Assembly (NCBI GenBank): GCA_902459845.2
Contig: CABPSV020000694.1
Span: 1 to 10,351 of the forward strand
Source: Hepatocystis sp. ex Piliocolobus tephrosceles
Lineage: Eukaryota > Apicomplexa > Aconoidasida > Haemosporida > Plasmodiidae
DNA: 10,351 nt
Direction: 5' to 3'
Shown here: in pieces, positions 1 to 8,550 of the stretch
Layout of the letters: each line of letters starts with the position of its first letter
How positions within the stretch are numbered: position 1 is the first letter of the stretch
Translations under genes and position numbers: made by a program
The notes under the pieces: generated by a model
Seen by the model: the letters and a program-made list of their open reading frames with translations, nothing else
What the model was told of the DNA's origin: nothing
Databases searched by the model: none

Positions 1-73
<73 letters not shown>
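1..73. repeat. A73 homopolymer at the window edge
   Basis: An uninterrupted run of 73 adenines opens the window, followed by a short purine-rich stretch (GATAGATGATAGAAAGAGAG) and another A tract to about position 107. Its true length is unknown because the window starts inside it. Poly(dA:dT) tracts are common in Plasmodium intergenic DNA and tend to exclude nucleosomes. A run this long is also a typical assembly break point. Confidence 0.95.
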
Positions 74-75
<2 letters not shown>

Positions 76-592
76 TAGATGATAGAAAGAGAGAAAAAAA
101 AAAAAAAGTATTACAATACATAAACTACATAATTAAGATGAATTTAGCAAGAAATATGTAGAGCTGATAAGGAGGTCTGTTACATATGTAGTTAGACAGC
201 AAGTTAAAAAGTAAAAATGGATTAATAGATATATACATACATACAAAAATAAATAAGCTTTCTTTCGATTTTTATTTTTTATTTACTATGAACATTTATG
301 TGTTTTTCTTTGTCAGTATGGGTCTATATTGTCTATCTATTTATTATTTACATAGGACTTAGCACATGTTATATATATATATGAACATATGTAGGTATAA
401 AAAGTTATAATATTAATAATAATTTTGCATATGTATTTATTTATATATAAGATAAAAAACAGTGGACGGATTGTTTAACGGTGCTAAAAAAAGGGTAGTA
501 GTAAATAAGTAGGTAAATATGGGGTCCAAAAAAAAAAATGTCCCAAAAATGACTAAAAAAACTGTGGTAATAATATGGTGGGATGTGGTCTG
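74..592. other. AT-rich intergenic DNA downstream of ORC3
   Basis: No gene is supported here. The stretch holds short A/T runs, a small CATA repeat near 232-244 and a TA run near 370-382. With the minisatellite that follows, it is the 3' flank of the minus-strand ORC3 gene and probably includes its 3' UTR and polyadenylation sites, which I cannot place. Short open frames reading out of the repeat block on the minus strand have no protein-like composition. The neighbouring gene to the left is outside the window. Confidence 0.6.
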
Positions 593-726
593 TTTTTTTT
601 TTTTTTTTTTTTTTTTTTTCCCGTGTGTATCTATTGTATCTATTGTATCTATTGTATCTATTGTATCTATTGTATCTATTGTATCTATTGTATCTATTGT
701 ATTTTTTTTTTTTTTTTTTTTTTTTT
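593..726. repeat. T27 / (GTATCTATT)8 / T25 compound minisatellite
   Basis: Pure T runs at 593-619 (27 bases) and 702-726 (25 bases) flank eight exact tandem copies of the 9-bp unit GTATCTATT at 627-698. The array starts 27 bases beyond the ORC3 stop codon, so in the ORC3 mRNA it would read as a long A run, eight AAUAGAUAC units and a second long A run inside the 3' UTR. Because the unit is a multiple of three, the array is open in several frames and produces spurious ORFs with Thr-Ile-Asp or Tyr-Asn-Arg repeats. Copy number is expected to vary between isolates. Confidence 0.9.
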
Positions 727-752
727 CGTACCACGACACATTAATTTTAGCA

Positions 753-3096
753 CTATGGTTGTGTATCATTTGTATTGTCTAGGTTGTACTCCAAAAATTT
801 TTGCAAAAGTAATTCCCTTGATACAATAGTTTGATTGTAATACAACTTTCCAAATAATAACTTTTTACTCGTACATCCTTGTAATGACTTTTTAATATCT
901 ATTAATAATTTACCAACTGAAATTTCTTCTGTATCGACATTATTTTTACTATCCCTTGTGTCATCTTTTCTATCATAATAGTCGTCACCTGATAGATATT
1001 CATCATCATCATCATCGGCATAATTTAAAAGCGCAGATACATTAGGTGGTTTTAAAATTTTTAAAAAGGAACAAAATGTATTAAGTGCTATAATAAATTT
1101 TAAATAATATTCTTGTAATATTTGTGTACATAATTCTTTATTATTTTGATTTTCGTCATTTATTATTTCTCCCTGTTTTGTCGTTACTTCATTTTTTGCC
1201 GTTTCTTCCATTTTTTTATTTTTTTTAAGACCTGGTTGATTTTTTTTTTCTTCCTCTTTAGTAATAATATTTTTTTTTTTTTCTATCGAATAGCCCATAA
1301 ATTTATCAATTTTTATGTTAATAAAAAAAATAAAAAAATTATATAACTCTATCGTTTTATTACATCGTTCATATATTCTGTACATGTTAACTAAGTCTTC
1401 TAATTTTGATATATTGTCTAAATATGGATTTAAAAATATTTTATTTTGGTTAATTATATTTGTACTTTTATTTGAGTTGGATAAATTACGTGGTAACAAA
1501 CAACATTGACACATTAAACTACCTGTTCTATATGGGTTAGTATAACATAACATTTCTAACAATTCTGTTTTTATATCTCTAGTCATAGCTTCTGTAAAAT
1601 CTCTACTTGGTTTATGTATAATCAATTCGTGTGCTAATGGATGATAATGTACAGGTGGAAGTAATAATAAATATAAATAATCATGTATAAATAAATTTAA
1701 ATTATTTGATAACACTTCGACTGTTATAAGTTTTTCTCCTCTTTCTATTTCATTATCTTTATTTTTATCAATTAAAGAATAATTTTCAATTGTTAAATAT
1801 CTTCGTACAATTCGTTTAGTTATATCAATGGATATATCTGTATTGTCTTGCATATTATTATATGTATTTGAGTTACTATTATTTTCTTCTTTATCAACTA
1901 AATGTATGTTATTGTCATTATTGTCGTTATCATTTTGTTTACCACTTCCACTTGTACGATCAAACTCGAATGCACTATTTTCACCATTACTTTCAGTGTT
2001 ATAATTATTGTAAACATTAAATTTGTCATTTTTTTTTTTCATAAAGGAACTAGTATTTGTCATAGTGTTATCATTGATTTTCGAATACATTTTATTCGTT
2101 GTAGTATCTCCTGTCTCAATACTTGTATCTGTATAAATATTATTTTTTTTATTTTCCATAAATTTTCTAAACATTTCAATAATATCATCTAATTTCGAAA
2201 GCATAGAATAATAAATGGAATATGAAAAGGAATAATTTATATTTTTTAAAAAATCATCGTTAATAAAATTTTTTGTATTTTTTTTATATTCTTTTTCTTT
2301 CAACAAATATAAATAATCTTCCAAATTATAAACTATTACATAGATGTTTGAAAAATATATTTTAAACTCAAGTAATATCTCATATAATATTTTTTCGTTT
2401 TTAAAATAATATGGACTTATACAATCTATTAAAAAATTAATACATTTTTTAACTTCATTTTCAACTATTTTATACATTTCTTCAATAAATACAATATTCT
2501 CCATATCACTCCATTTTATTTTTTCACTACATTCAAATAAATTTTTGAAAAATTCATTTTTTTTTAAACTATTATTTGTATATTCAGATTTACATTTAGA
2601 GATAATAATATTAATCAAATTTATAGCAATTAAAAAAGCGTATTTTCTTTCTATTAATTGTAAAACACAAATAGGTAAACTTACTTCACATATGTCTTTG
2701 TTAATTTCTTTTACATTTTCCACATCATACAAATTCCTACTTTTATATGTATTTTCTTCATACATATTTTCTTTTTCTTCTTCTTCTTCTTTTTCATCAC
2801 TCACACCCTTTACAGATTCTCTTATAACATGTTTTATTTTGTTACTATTTAACTTTTTACTTAAACTTTTTTTCAAAGCATTCTCTTTTTTTAAAACATC
2901 CTCCTTTTTTAATGTATCATAAGAATATATTAAATCTCGAAATGGGTGATCATACCACCAATTAATAGTGTTTGCTTTAAATTGCCACGCATATTCGTTC
3001 CTATCAAATGTTATTTCGTTTTCCTCTTTCAACAATTTTATTTCATCATTATTTTCACTTGTATTGTCATTAAAGCCACCCTCTTTCTCCTCCTCC

Positions 3097-3127
<31 letters not shown>

Positions 3128-5720
3128 TACTACTATTATTATTATTATTATTATTACTACTACTACTACTATTATTATTACTATTATTATTATTACTACC
3201 ACCATTACAACGTTCGTCATCTTCTCTAATAACTTCATCCTTTTGCATATTACTTTTATCAACATTACTAATATAACTGCATTGGGAATTTATTTCTTCT
3301 TTTTTGTTGTTGTTTTCGTTATTCTGATGAGTATCCAACACTTCACCATGACCACTACCATGACCACCACCACTACCACCACTACCACCACTACCACCAC
3401 AACCACCATCATTATCCCCTTTTTTTTCTTTTTTTTTTTTTTTTAATGTAAACACCTCTAACTCGTTATCCGAATTCCCAGGTGTATGAACAACCGAATT
3501 ATCTCCATGTATTTGATAATAATTTTTTAATAGTATTGTAGAATATTTTTTTTTTAAATAATGCATATGTGCATAGTACAAATTTGAAGAATAACACAAG
3601 GCAATTATTTTTTTATGTAATATACTTATATCGTATTTAATATAATTAACAAAAGATTTTTGATTAGATCTTACATAGGTATAAGGTGAGTATTCAGTAG
3701 TTTGTCGATTTAAAGTATTACCACTAATATCTCCATTGTTAATACGATCTGATTGTTGGTTATATTGGTCATGTTCATCATGTTGGTTTAACTCATTTAA
3801 TATAGTATTATCACTATTAATAAGATTAAAATAATAATCCATAGGTAATGATAAAAAAGAAAATAAATTGTTATCGTAAAATTCTTTTGTTAAAATGTAT
3901 AGAATATGTACTAGATGACTAATAGATTGATTATTTTTATACAATAATAATTTAATTGCGTACATAGTTCTAAAACTTAACATAAAAGGAATAATATTTT
4001 GATATAATAAACTATCACATATATTTTCACATACTATTTTATTATTCAATATATCAATCGTTTTTATTCTTAATTTACTTTGAGTATCAGGTGTAGTAAT
4101 TCGATTAAAAAAAAAGGAAGGAGTAGATACACATAATACTACACTTAAACATATTTTATTATCAATTCTTAAATTTATTAACATATTCAAAATACCATTT
4201 AATACATTAATATTAAAATATTCACAGTCATGTATTAAAATAATTATTCTTACTTTTTTTCTCCCATCAGCAAAATAAGAATTCTGTTTATTATATAACT
4301 CTAATTCAAGATCATTCATTTCTATAACTTCTTTTTTATTATTTTTTTCTAATTCTTCTAATAAAAATGACATTTTTTTTTTACTACTAAAACCCATATT
4401 GCCATTATATTCACCAAAACTAGTACCACTTCCTCCTTCTTTCTTATATTCATCCATATTTGATAAATTTTGTGAAATATTTTTATTCATATATAACTGA
4501 CTCATATTTTTATACAGTTCTACTATTTGATCTAAATTGATACTTTTTTTATTAAATTTACAATCTTCTTCGAATGTATTATTCAAATTTAAAAAACAAT
4601 TACTTACACTTTTTTCTAAATCATTTCCATTCTTTTTATCCATTTTTTTATCAATATTTTCACCCATTTTTTCATCAATATGTTCACCCATTTTTTCATC
4701 AATATGTTCACCCATTTTTTCATCAATATGTTCACCCATTTTTTCATCAAATGAATTACTATATATACCACAATTAAAACTATTTAATTTCATTTTTTTT
4801 TTTATATCATCTATATTATTATAACTTTTTGTTCGTATATTTCTTTTTCTACTTCCTGATTGTATTTTCATTAAAAGACGCATGTTATATTCTTTATATA
4901 ACTGATTGTATATGTTACAAATAGCAGAATTAACACTGTTGGATGTGCTCGAATTCAATAAACATACATAAGAGTCTTTCTCATTATTATCGTCATTTTC
5001 TTCATTTTTGTAAAAATCGAATTTGTTTTTTTCTCTTCTCATACTATTATCATTGTAATTTATTTGTTCATAATTATTCTGACCAATATAACCGTCGGAT
5101 GGGTCATTATTGCTATTATCTCTATTACCTTTTTTATTATAATTCCATTTTTTTAACTCATAAGATAATGTATCAATTATTATTTCGTGATCTTCTACAT
5201 TTGTACCAGCAGTCATTAAAATTAAAGGTAAATATTTATTGTTAGATATTGAATATAAATAAATTTCCTCAAAAACATTACTTAAGTTTTTTGATACTTG
5301 AATATCTATCTCTTTTTTAACCGCTTTTATTATACATGACCAAGTCAATCGAAAAGCTTTATTTCTCAACAAAAAACTATTTATTTCACTTTCATTCAAT
5401 ATGTTTATATTTTTAACACCTTTTTTATTTTTCTTTCTTATGTCACTGTTATCCTTGCCATTGTTATCCTTATCATTGTTATCCTTGTCATTATCATCAT
5501 TTTCTATTTCGCTTTTTCTATTTTTGTTTAAATTTCTACTAATTAAAGGTAATACAACTGGATTATATTTATTAAAAATATTATTTTTTTTACTTTCAAC
5601 AAATATATTTTTCTGATGTAACGAGTGAGTTTTTACATTATTGTTTTCGATAAACTCTTTACTGGCGCATCTTAAAATAAATCCCTTTCCTCTATAAACT
5701 GAACCTTTTCCTGTGTTCAT
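753..5720 (-). CDS. ORC3: Origin recognition complex subunit 3 (ORC3), expanded
   Basis: This 1655-aa nuclear protein is predicted to be a structural subunit of the complex that marks replication origins and loads the MCM helicase. Conserved ORC3 blocks appear in order. A helical block with Trp lies at about 121-157. Residues 165-190 carry GTNVEDHEI followed by LxxxL, matching GVNVTDHDL of animal ORC3. YVCLLNSS follows near 250. A degenerate AAA+ core at about 485-560 carries IIILIHDCE and VVLCVSTP. An ISHLVHILY...EFYDNNLFSFL block comes next. The C-terminal part has LLLLPPVHYHPLAHE near 1350, a TNPY motif near 1395, a MYRIYERCNKTIELY block near 1440-1460 (like the animal AYKLHLECSRL) and a terminal helix ending LKILKPPNV near 1555. 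No Walker A P-loop is visible, as expected for ORC3. Animal ORC3 is about 710 aa; Asn/Asp/Lys-rich inserts explain the excess. An in-frame TAG two codons upstream of the ATG fixes the start. No intron is needed. Identification is from recalled family motifs, not a search. Confidence 0.85.
1002..1016 (-). repeat. Asp5 tract in acidic ORC3 segment
   Basis: Five consecutive GAT codons encode Asp at about residues 1569-1573 of ORC3. They start an acidic, probably disordered segment (DDDDDEYLSGDDYYDRKDD) placed just after the last conserved C-terminal helix and before a short Lys/Leu-rich tail. The insert is low complexity and may vary in length. Confidence 0.85.
3099..3197 (-). repeat. Asn/Ser (AAT/AGT) trinucleotide tract in ORC3
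   Basis: Thirty-three consecutive codons, residues 842-874, encode only Asn and Ser. Every Asn is AAT and every Ser is AGT, so the tract is an AAT microsatellite with A-to-G changes at the second base. Ser occurs in blocks of one, one, five and three among Asn runs of up to nine. Asn tracts of this type are typical of P. falciparum-like proteins. It lies between conserved ORC3 blocks and is probably a disordered loop. Confidence 0.95.
3345..3407 (-). repeat. Gly/Ser/His (GGT/AGT) tract in ORC3
   Basis: Twenty-one codons, residues 772-792, encode mostly Gly (all GGT) with Ser (AGT), His (CAT) and one Cys (TGT). The core is three GGS units followed by GGG-H-G-S-G-H-G. It stands out as a GC-rich patch with strong strand bias (plus strand is ACC repeats, almost no G). 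It follows a Lys-rich run (residues near 760-770) and precedes the Asn/Ser tract, all in the same low-complexity insert. Confidence 0.95.
4640..4749 (-). repeat. 24-bp minisatellite encoding HIDEKMGE repeats in ORC3
   Basis: Three identical 24-bp units at 4661-4684, 4685-4708 and 4709-4732 are flanked by a truncated unit (to 4748) and a diverged unit (about 4640-4660). They encode tandem EKMGEHID octapeptides at about residues 325-361, ending in the variants ENIDKKMDKK. The unit length keeps the frame, so copies can be gained or lost without breaking ORC3. The array sits in the large insert that splits the AAA+-like core. Confidence 0.95.
5446..5490 (-). repeat. 15-bp repeat encoding DKDNN units in ORC3
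   Basis: Three near-identical 15-bp units (5446-5460, 5461-5475, 5476-5490) encode DKDNN, DKDNN and GKDNS at about residues 77-92, within a charged low-complexity stretch between the conserved N-terminus and the first helical ORC3 block. Units differ by one or two bases. Confidence 0.9.
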
Positions 5721-5754
5721 TATCTACTCCTTATCTATTCCTTATGTGTTTCTT

Positions 5755-5825
5755 ATATATATATGTATGTATGTATGTATATATGTATATATGTATATTT
5801 TTTTTTTTTTTTTTTTCTTTTTTTT
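5755..5825. repeat. TA/TATG microsatellite and T19 next to ORC3 start
   Basis: Mixed TA and GTAT repeats at about 5755-5797 run directly into T19 (5798-5816), one C and T8. The block lies 35-105 bases upstream of the ORC3 ATG, so on the ORC3 sense strand it is an A-rich leader followed by alternating purine-pyrimidine repeat. It is probably 5' UTR or core promoter. Confidence 0.85.
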
Positions 5826-6190
5826 GTGCTATATAAGACCGTGTATATATACACGTTAATAAAAAGTTGATGAATGTCTATATTAGAACAGAGTTTAAGT
5901 GTGTAAAAAAAAAAAAAAAAAAGCGTTTTAGAATCGCAATAATGGTGCATAATTTATGTGTTGTATTACAAAATGTATTTTTTCACATACTTACGCACAT
6001 ATATGTAAAGAAGAAAAAAAAAAAAAAAAATGCTTTACAAATGTAATTATCTGTTACGCAATTTTTAACTAAATACATGCATATATAAGTGCATTGAATA
6101 AAATGTGAAATATTATGTGTCGGGATTATTAAAAAGCATTCCGTACGAACATGTATAAATACACTAAATAACCTAAACTAAACTAAAAAA

Positions 6191-6257
6191 GTTAAATTAA
6201 GTTAAATTAAGTTAAGTTAAACTAAGTTATGTAATATATATATATATATATATATAT
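6191..6257. repeat. GTTAAATTAA decamer repeat plus TA microsatellite
   Basis: Two exact copies of GTTAAATTAA (6191-6200, 6201-6210) and one variant (GTTAAGTTAA, 6211-6220) follow a CTAAA-rich stretch and lead into an uninterrupted TA run at 6235-6257. The TA run ends in a small palindrome, TATCAAAT-T-ATTTGATA, at 6255-6271. No coding function is apparent. Confidence 0.8.
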
Positions 6258-6426
6258 CAAATTATTTGATACATTTAACATTCACACGAAAAGTTTACTA
6301 ATCCTTTGTTATTATTATTCCTCGTACTATCGCTAGTAATATTTTATTTTCGTCCTTAATCCATTTTTATCACTATGCGCAAAACGACAAATAAAAATGT
6401 TGAAAAAGTTATAAATAAAACGAACG

Positions 6427-6427
<1 letters not shown>

Positions 6428-6460
<33 letters not shown>
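6428..6460. repeat. T33 homopolymer
   Basis: A pure run of 33 thymines in the divergent intergenic region. It is a likely nucleosome-poor element and a position where length will be uncertain in sequencing. Confidence 0.95.
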
Positions 6461-6465
<5 letters not shown>

Positions 6466-6526
6466 ATACTTATTAATTAATGTGTTTATTTTATTCATTT
6501 TAATTTTTTTTATCTAAATACAAACT

Positions 6527-6570
6527 AAAAAAAAAAAAAAAAAAATAAAAATAAAAATAAAAATAAAAAA
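6527..6570. repeat. A19 followed by (TAAAAA)4
   Basis: A pure run of 19 adenines at 6527-6545 continues into four TAAAAA units (T at 6546, 6552, 6558 and 6564). It is simple-sequence DNA with no coding potential. Confidence 0.9.
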
Positions 6571-6693
6571 GACAATATTATTAACATAATATATATAACG
6601 TATAATCACACCTATTATTTATCACTATGTGGAAATCGTGTAGAATAGTGTAAAAAAGCTATGCAGATGCGTTTCAATAGAAAACCTATACGC

Positions 6694-6795
6694 AAAAAGA
6701 GAAAAAAGGAAGAAAAAAACGAGAAAAAAAAAGAGAAAAAAAAAGAGAAAAAAAACGGCAAAAAACGTCAAAAAACGGCAAAAAACAGACGAAAA
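6694..6795. repeat. Helically phased A-tracts (predicted bent DNA)
   Basis: Ten A-tracts of 4-9 bases are separated by short GAG, CGGC, CGTC or CAGACG spacers. Their centres are near 6696, 6704.5, 6716, 6728, 6740, 6751.5, 6762.5, 6772.5, 6782.5 and 6793.5, an average spacing of about 10.8 bp. A-tracts repeated once per helical turn are the classic signature of intrinsically curved DNA. The right half is three near-exact 10-bp units (CGGCAAAAAA, CGTCAAAAAA, CGGCAAAAAA). The block is about 1 kb upstream of the ORC3 start and 2.1 kb upstream of the RAP gene. Confidence 0.75.
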
Positions 6796-7214
6796 CAATT
6801 AATATAAATACATTCAAAAATGTGCTAAAAAATAAAAGACAAATTTGAAAGTAAAAGTGAATCCCCCTCAAAATAAATAAACAGCAATTTAAGCTATTAC
6901 TACTAATAAAAAATAAATGTTATTATAAATATACATATATATACACATATATATATTAACATAAAGATAGATGTGCAAAGACATTATACTTTTCTCTTTA
7001 AATTTTTGAAATTTACAAAAACTTACATAACTTTAAAGCTTGCTAAACAAATAAAACTCTAAAAAATATGTGCTATTTTATAAACAACGTTTTTTTATCA
7101 TTTCAAATAAAGTGACAAACTTATATATTAAAAAAACAAAAATATATAATTAATATAATAACATATATTTATATTAATATTACTAACCAAATGTTTTTAT
7201 GTTAAAAACTGAAC

Positions 7215-7242
7215 AAAAAAAAAAAAAAAAAAAAAAAAAAAA
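7215..7242. repeat. A28 homopolymer
   Basis: A pure run of 28 adenines. It is followed by a short less AT-extreme patch with CAGTAG-like triplet repeats (about 7249-7270) that has no supported gene. Confidence 0.95.
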
Positions 7243-7525
7243 TTAAAGGCAGCATCAGTAGCAGTAGTACAAATCCAATAAGAATAATAAAGTGTAGTTA
7301 CCACCACTGTTTATAATTAATATATATGTCTGAATATACTATACATTGTTAAAAAACCGCCGCAATAGCTATACAACTATATGCATAACATTTCAAAAAA
7401 AAATAAAATAGTATCTAATTTGTGTTATGTTGCATTCCTTTATATGTTATTGTTTTATTTATGTTCTCAAATCCAACCAACTTCAATGCATGACTTTAAT
7501 TGTATTAATTACCAGTAAAGTATTT

Positions 7526-7526
<1 letters not shown>

Positions 7527-7573
<47 letters not shown>
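7527..7573. repeat. A47 homopolymer
   Basis: A pure run of 47 adenines, one of the longest in the window. A short plus-strand frame that reads through it as polylysine has no protein-like sequence on either side and is not called a gene. Confidence 0.95.
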
Positions 7574-7575
<2 letters not shown>

Positions 7576-7909
7576 TACTGTTCAAATAATATACTTGAAA
7601 ACGGTGATAAATATATGTATCTATATACACCTCTTTACCTTTACATACTTTTTCTTATACTTCCTTAAGTAAACACTTGTATATCTGAAACATACGTATA
7701 AAGAGGACTGTTTTTAACCATTTAAAAGTACACTTTTCTTTTATCTAAGTAAGGAACATATTAAAAAAAAAAAAAAAAAAATATAAAAAAAAATTAAAAT
7801 TGTTTTGTTAAAAAAACAACATTATAAAAAGTATGTAAAACATTAAATACCTTTAGGTTTACAAAAATAGCTGCATTGTTCTTTGTACTAAGGTACTGCG
7901 ATAAAATAC

Positions 7910-7910
7910 A

Positions 7911-7967
<57 letters not shown>
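7910..7967. repeat. A19 plus (TA)19 microsatellite
   Basis: Nineteen adenines (7910-7928) join directly to an uninterrupted TA dinucleotide run at 7929-7967. Alternating TA of this length can extrude into hairpins under negative supercoiling and is usually highly polymorphic. Confidence 0.95.
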
Positions 7968-7970
<3 letters not shown>

Positions 7971-8104
7971 ATTAATCATATAGTTAAATACAAAAAATAA
8001 AAAAAAGCCTAAAATGCATATATATTTGTATATATATATGTACACATTGGAATGTACATATTGCAAATAAATAAGCATTCGTACACATTCAACATCAATA
8101 CCAA

Positions 8105-8140
8105 ACCAATACCCATACTCATACCCATACCAACACCAAC
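8105..8140. repeat. Degenerate ACCCAT/ACCAAC hexamer repeat
   Basis: Six consecutive 6-bp units read ACCAAT, ACCCAT, ACTCAT, ACCCAT, ACCAAC, ACCAAC. From about 8083 to 8157 the plus strand is C-rich with almost no G, which is unusual in this AT desert. It is not the Plasmodium telomere repeat, which is a heptamer. All three plus frames are briefly open here (for example Pro-Ile or Tyr-Pro repeats), but none has a start codon or continues, so I do not call a gene. Confidence 0.75.
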
Positions 8141-8229
8141 TGCAGCTCCAACATCCTAAAGTTTGATCAAACTTACGATTGATTTGTTCATAAAGCAAAA
8201 ATAAAACAAAACATTTAAATGGGTGTTCT

Positions 8230-8231
<2 letters not shown>

Positions 8232-8269
<38 letters not shown>
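8232..8269. repeat. T38 homopolymer
   Basis: A pure run of 38 thymines about 615 bases upstream of the RAP gene start. It is followed by a less AT-extreme segment (CTCCCTCCACAACAG). Confidence 0.95.
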
Positions 8270-8272
<3 letters not shown>

Positions 8273-8320
8273 CCCTCCACAACAGTAATTTTGTAAATAC
8301 ATACGTACATATGTCTATAT

Positions 8321-8366
8321 ATAACAATTATGTATATATATATATATATATATACATAATTGTTAT
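8321..8366. repeat. Perfect 46-bp palindrome
   Basis: Two 23-bp arms are exact reverse complements with no spacer. The outer part of each arm is unique (ATAACAATTATG on the left, CATAATTGTTAT on the right) and the centre is alternating TA. It could form a cruciform in DNA or a long hairpin if transcribed. It lies about 520 bases upstream of the RAP gene ATG. Confidence 0.9.
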
Positions 8367-8507
8367 GTAAATATTTTTACTTCACATAATTTGCGTACAC
8401 AAACACGTGACTAAGGGCGGAGTAAATGATTTTGGCTATTTAATCACATATGTACATATACATGAATGTATACATGTTATTTTTTGTATTAAAAAAGTAT
8501 TGGAAAT

Positions 8508-8527
8508 AAAAGTAAGCGCTTACTTTT
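8508..8527. repeat. Perfect 20-bp palindrome centred on GCGC
   Basis: The sequence AAAAGTAAGCGCTTACTTTT is its own reverse complement. The unique centre AAGCGCTT contains four G/C bases in a very AT-rich context. A further direct copy of AAAAGTA follows at about 8533-8539. A dimeric protein-binding site is possible; chance cannot be excluded. Confidence 0.75.
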
Positions 8528-8550
8528 GGTATAAAAGTACAAGCACATAT

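Noticed and set aside
437..769. Minus-strand ORFs of 97-110 codons with Thr-Ile-Asp or Tyr-Asn-Arg repeats beside polylysine
   Set aside because: They are produced by the 9-bp minisatellite and T tracts being free of stops. They overlap the end of ORC3 in another frame and have no protein-like flanks.
2946..3446. Plus-strand ORFs of 100-166 codons rich in Leu, Ile and Thr
   Set aside because: They are antisense shadows of the Asn/Ser and Gly/Ser tracts of ORC3; their composition comes entirely from the trinucleotide repeats.
4537..4824. Plus-strand ORFs with repeated Ser-Ile-Phe-Ser or Phe-His-Gln motifs
   Set aside because: They are antisense readings of the 24-bp repeat inside ORC3.
6366..6629. 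12-mer TTTATCACTATG present twice (6366-6377 and 6618-6629)
   Set aside because: Two copies of an AT-rich 12-mer in 3 kb of biased sequence can occur by chance, and the flanks do not match.
6686..6871. 61-codon minus-strand ORF rich in Phe and Leu
   Set aside because: Its composition comes from the phased A-tracts on the opposite strand; it has no homology signal.
8105..8140. Possible internal telomere-like repeat
   Set aside because: The unit is a degenerate hexamer, whereas Plasmodium telomere DNA is a heptamer of the GGGTT(T/C)A type.
7794..8198. 134-codon minus-strand ORF with a Trp/Gly/Tyr-rich N-terminus
   Set aside because: Most of it is Tyr-Ile from the TA microsatellite and Phe from an A tract. 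The distinctive part comes from the C-biased hexamer repeat. No conserved domain is recognisable.
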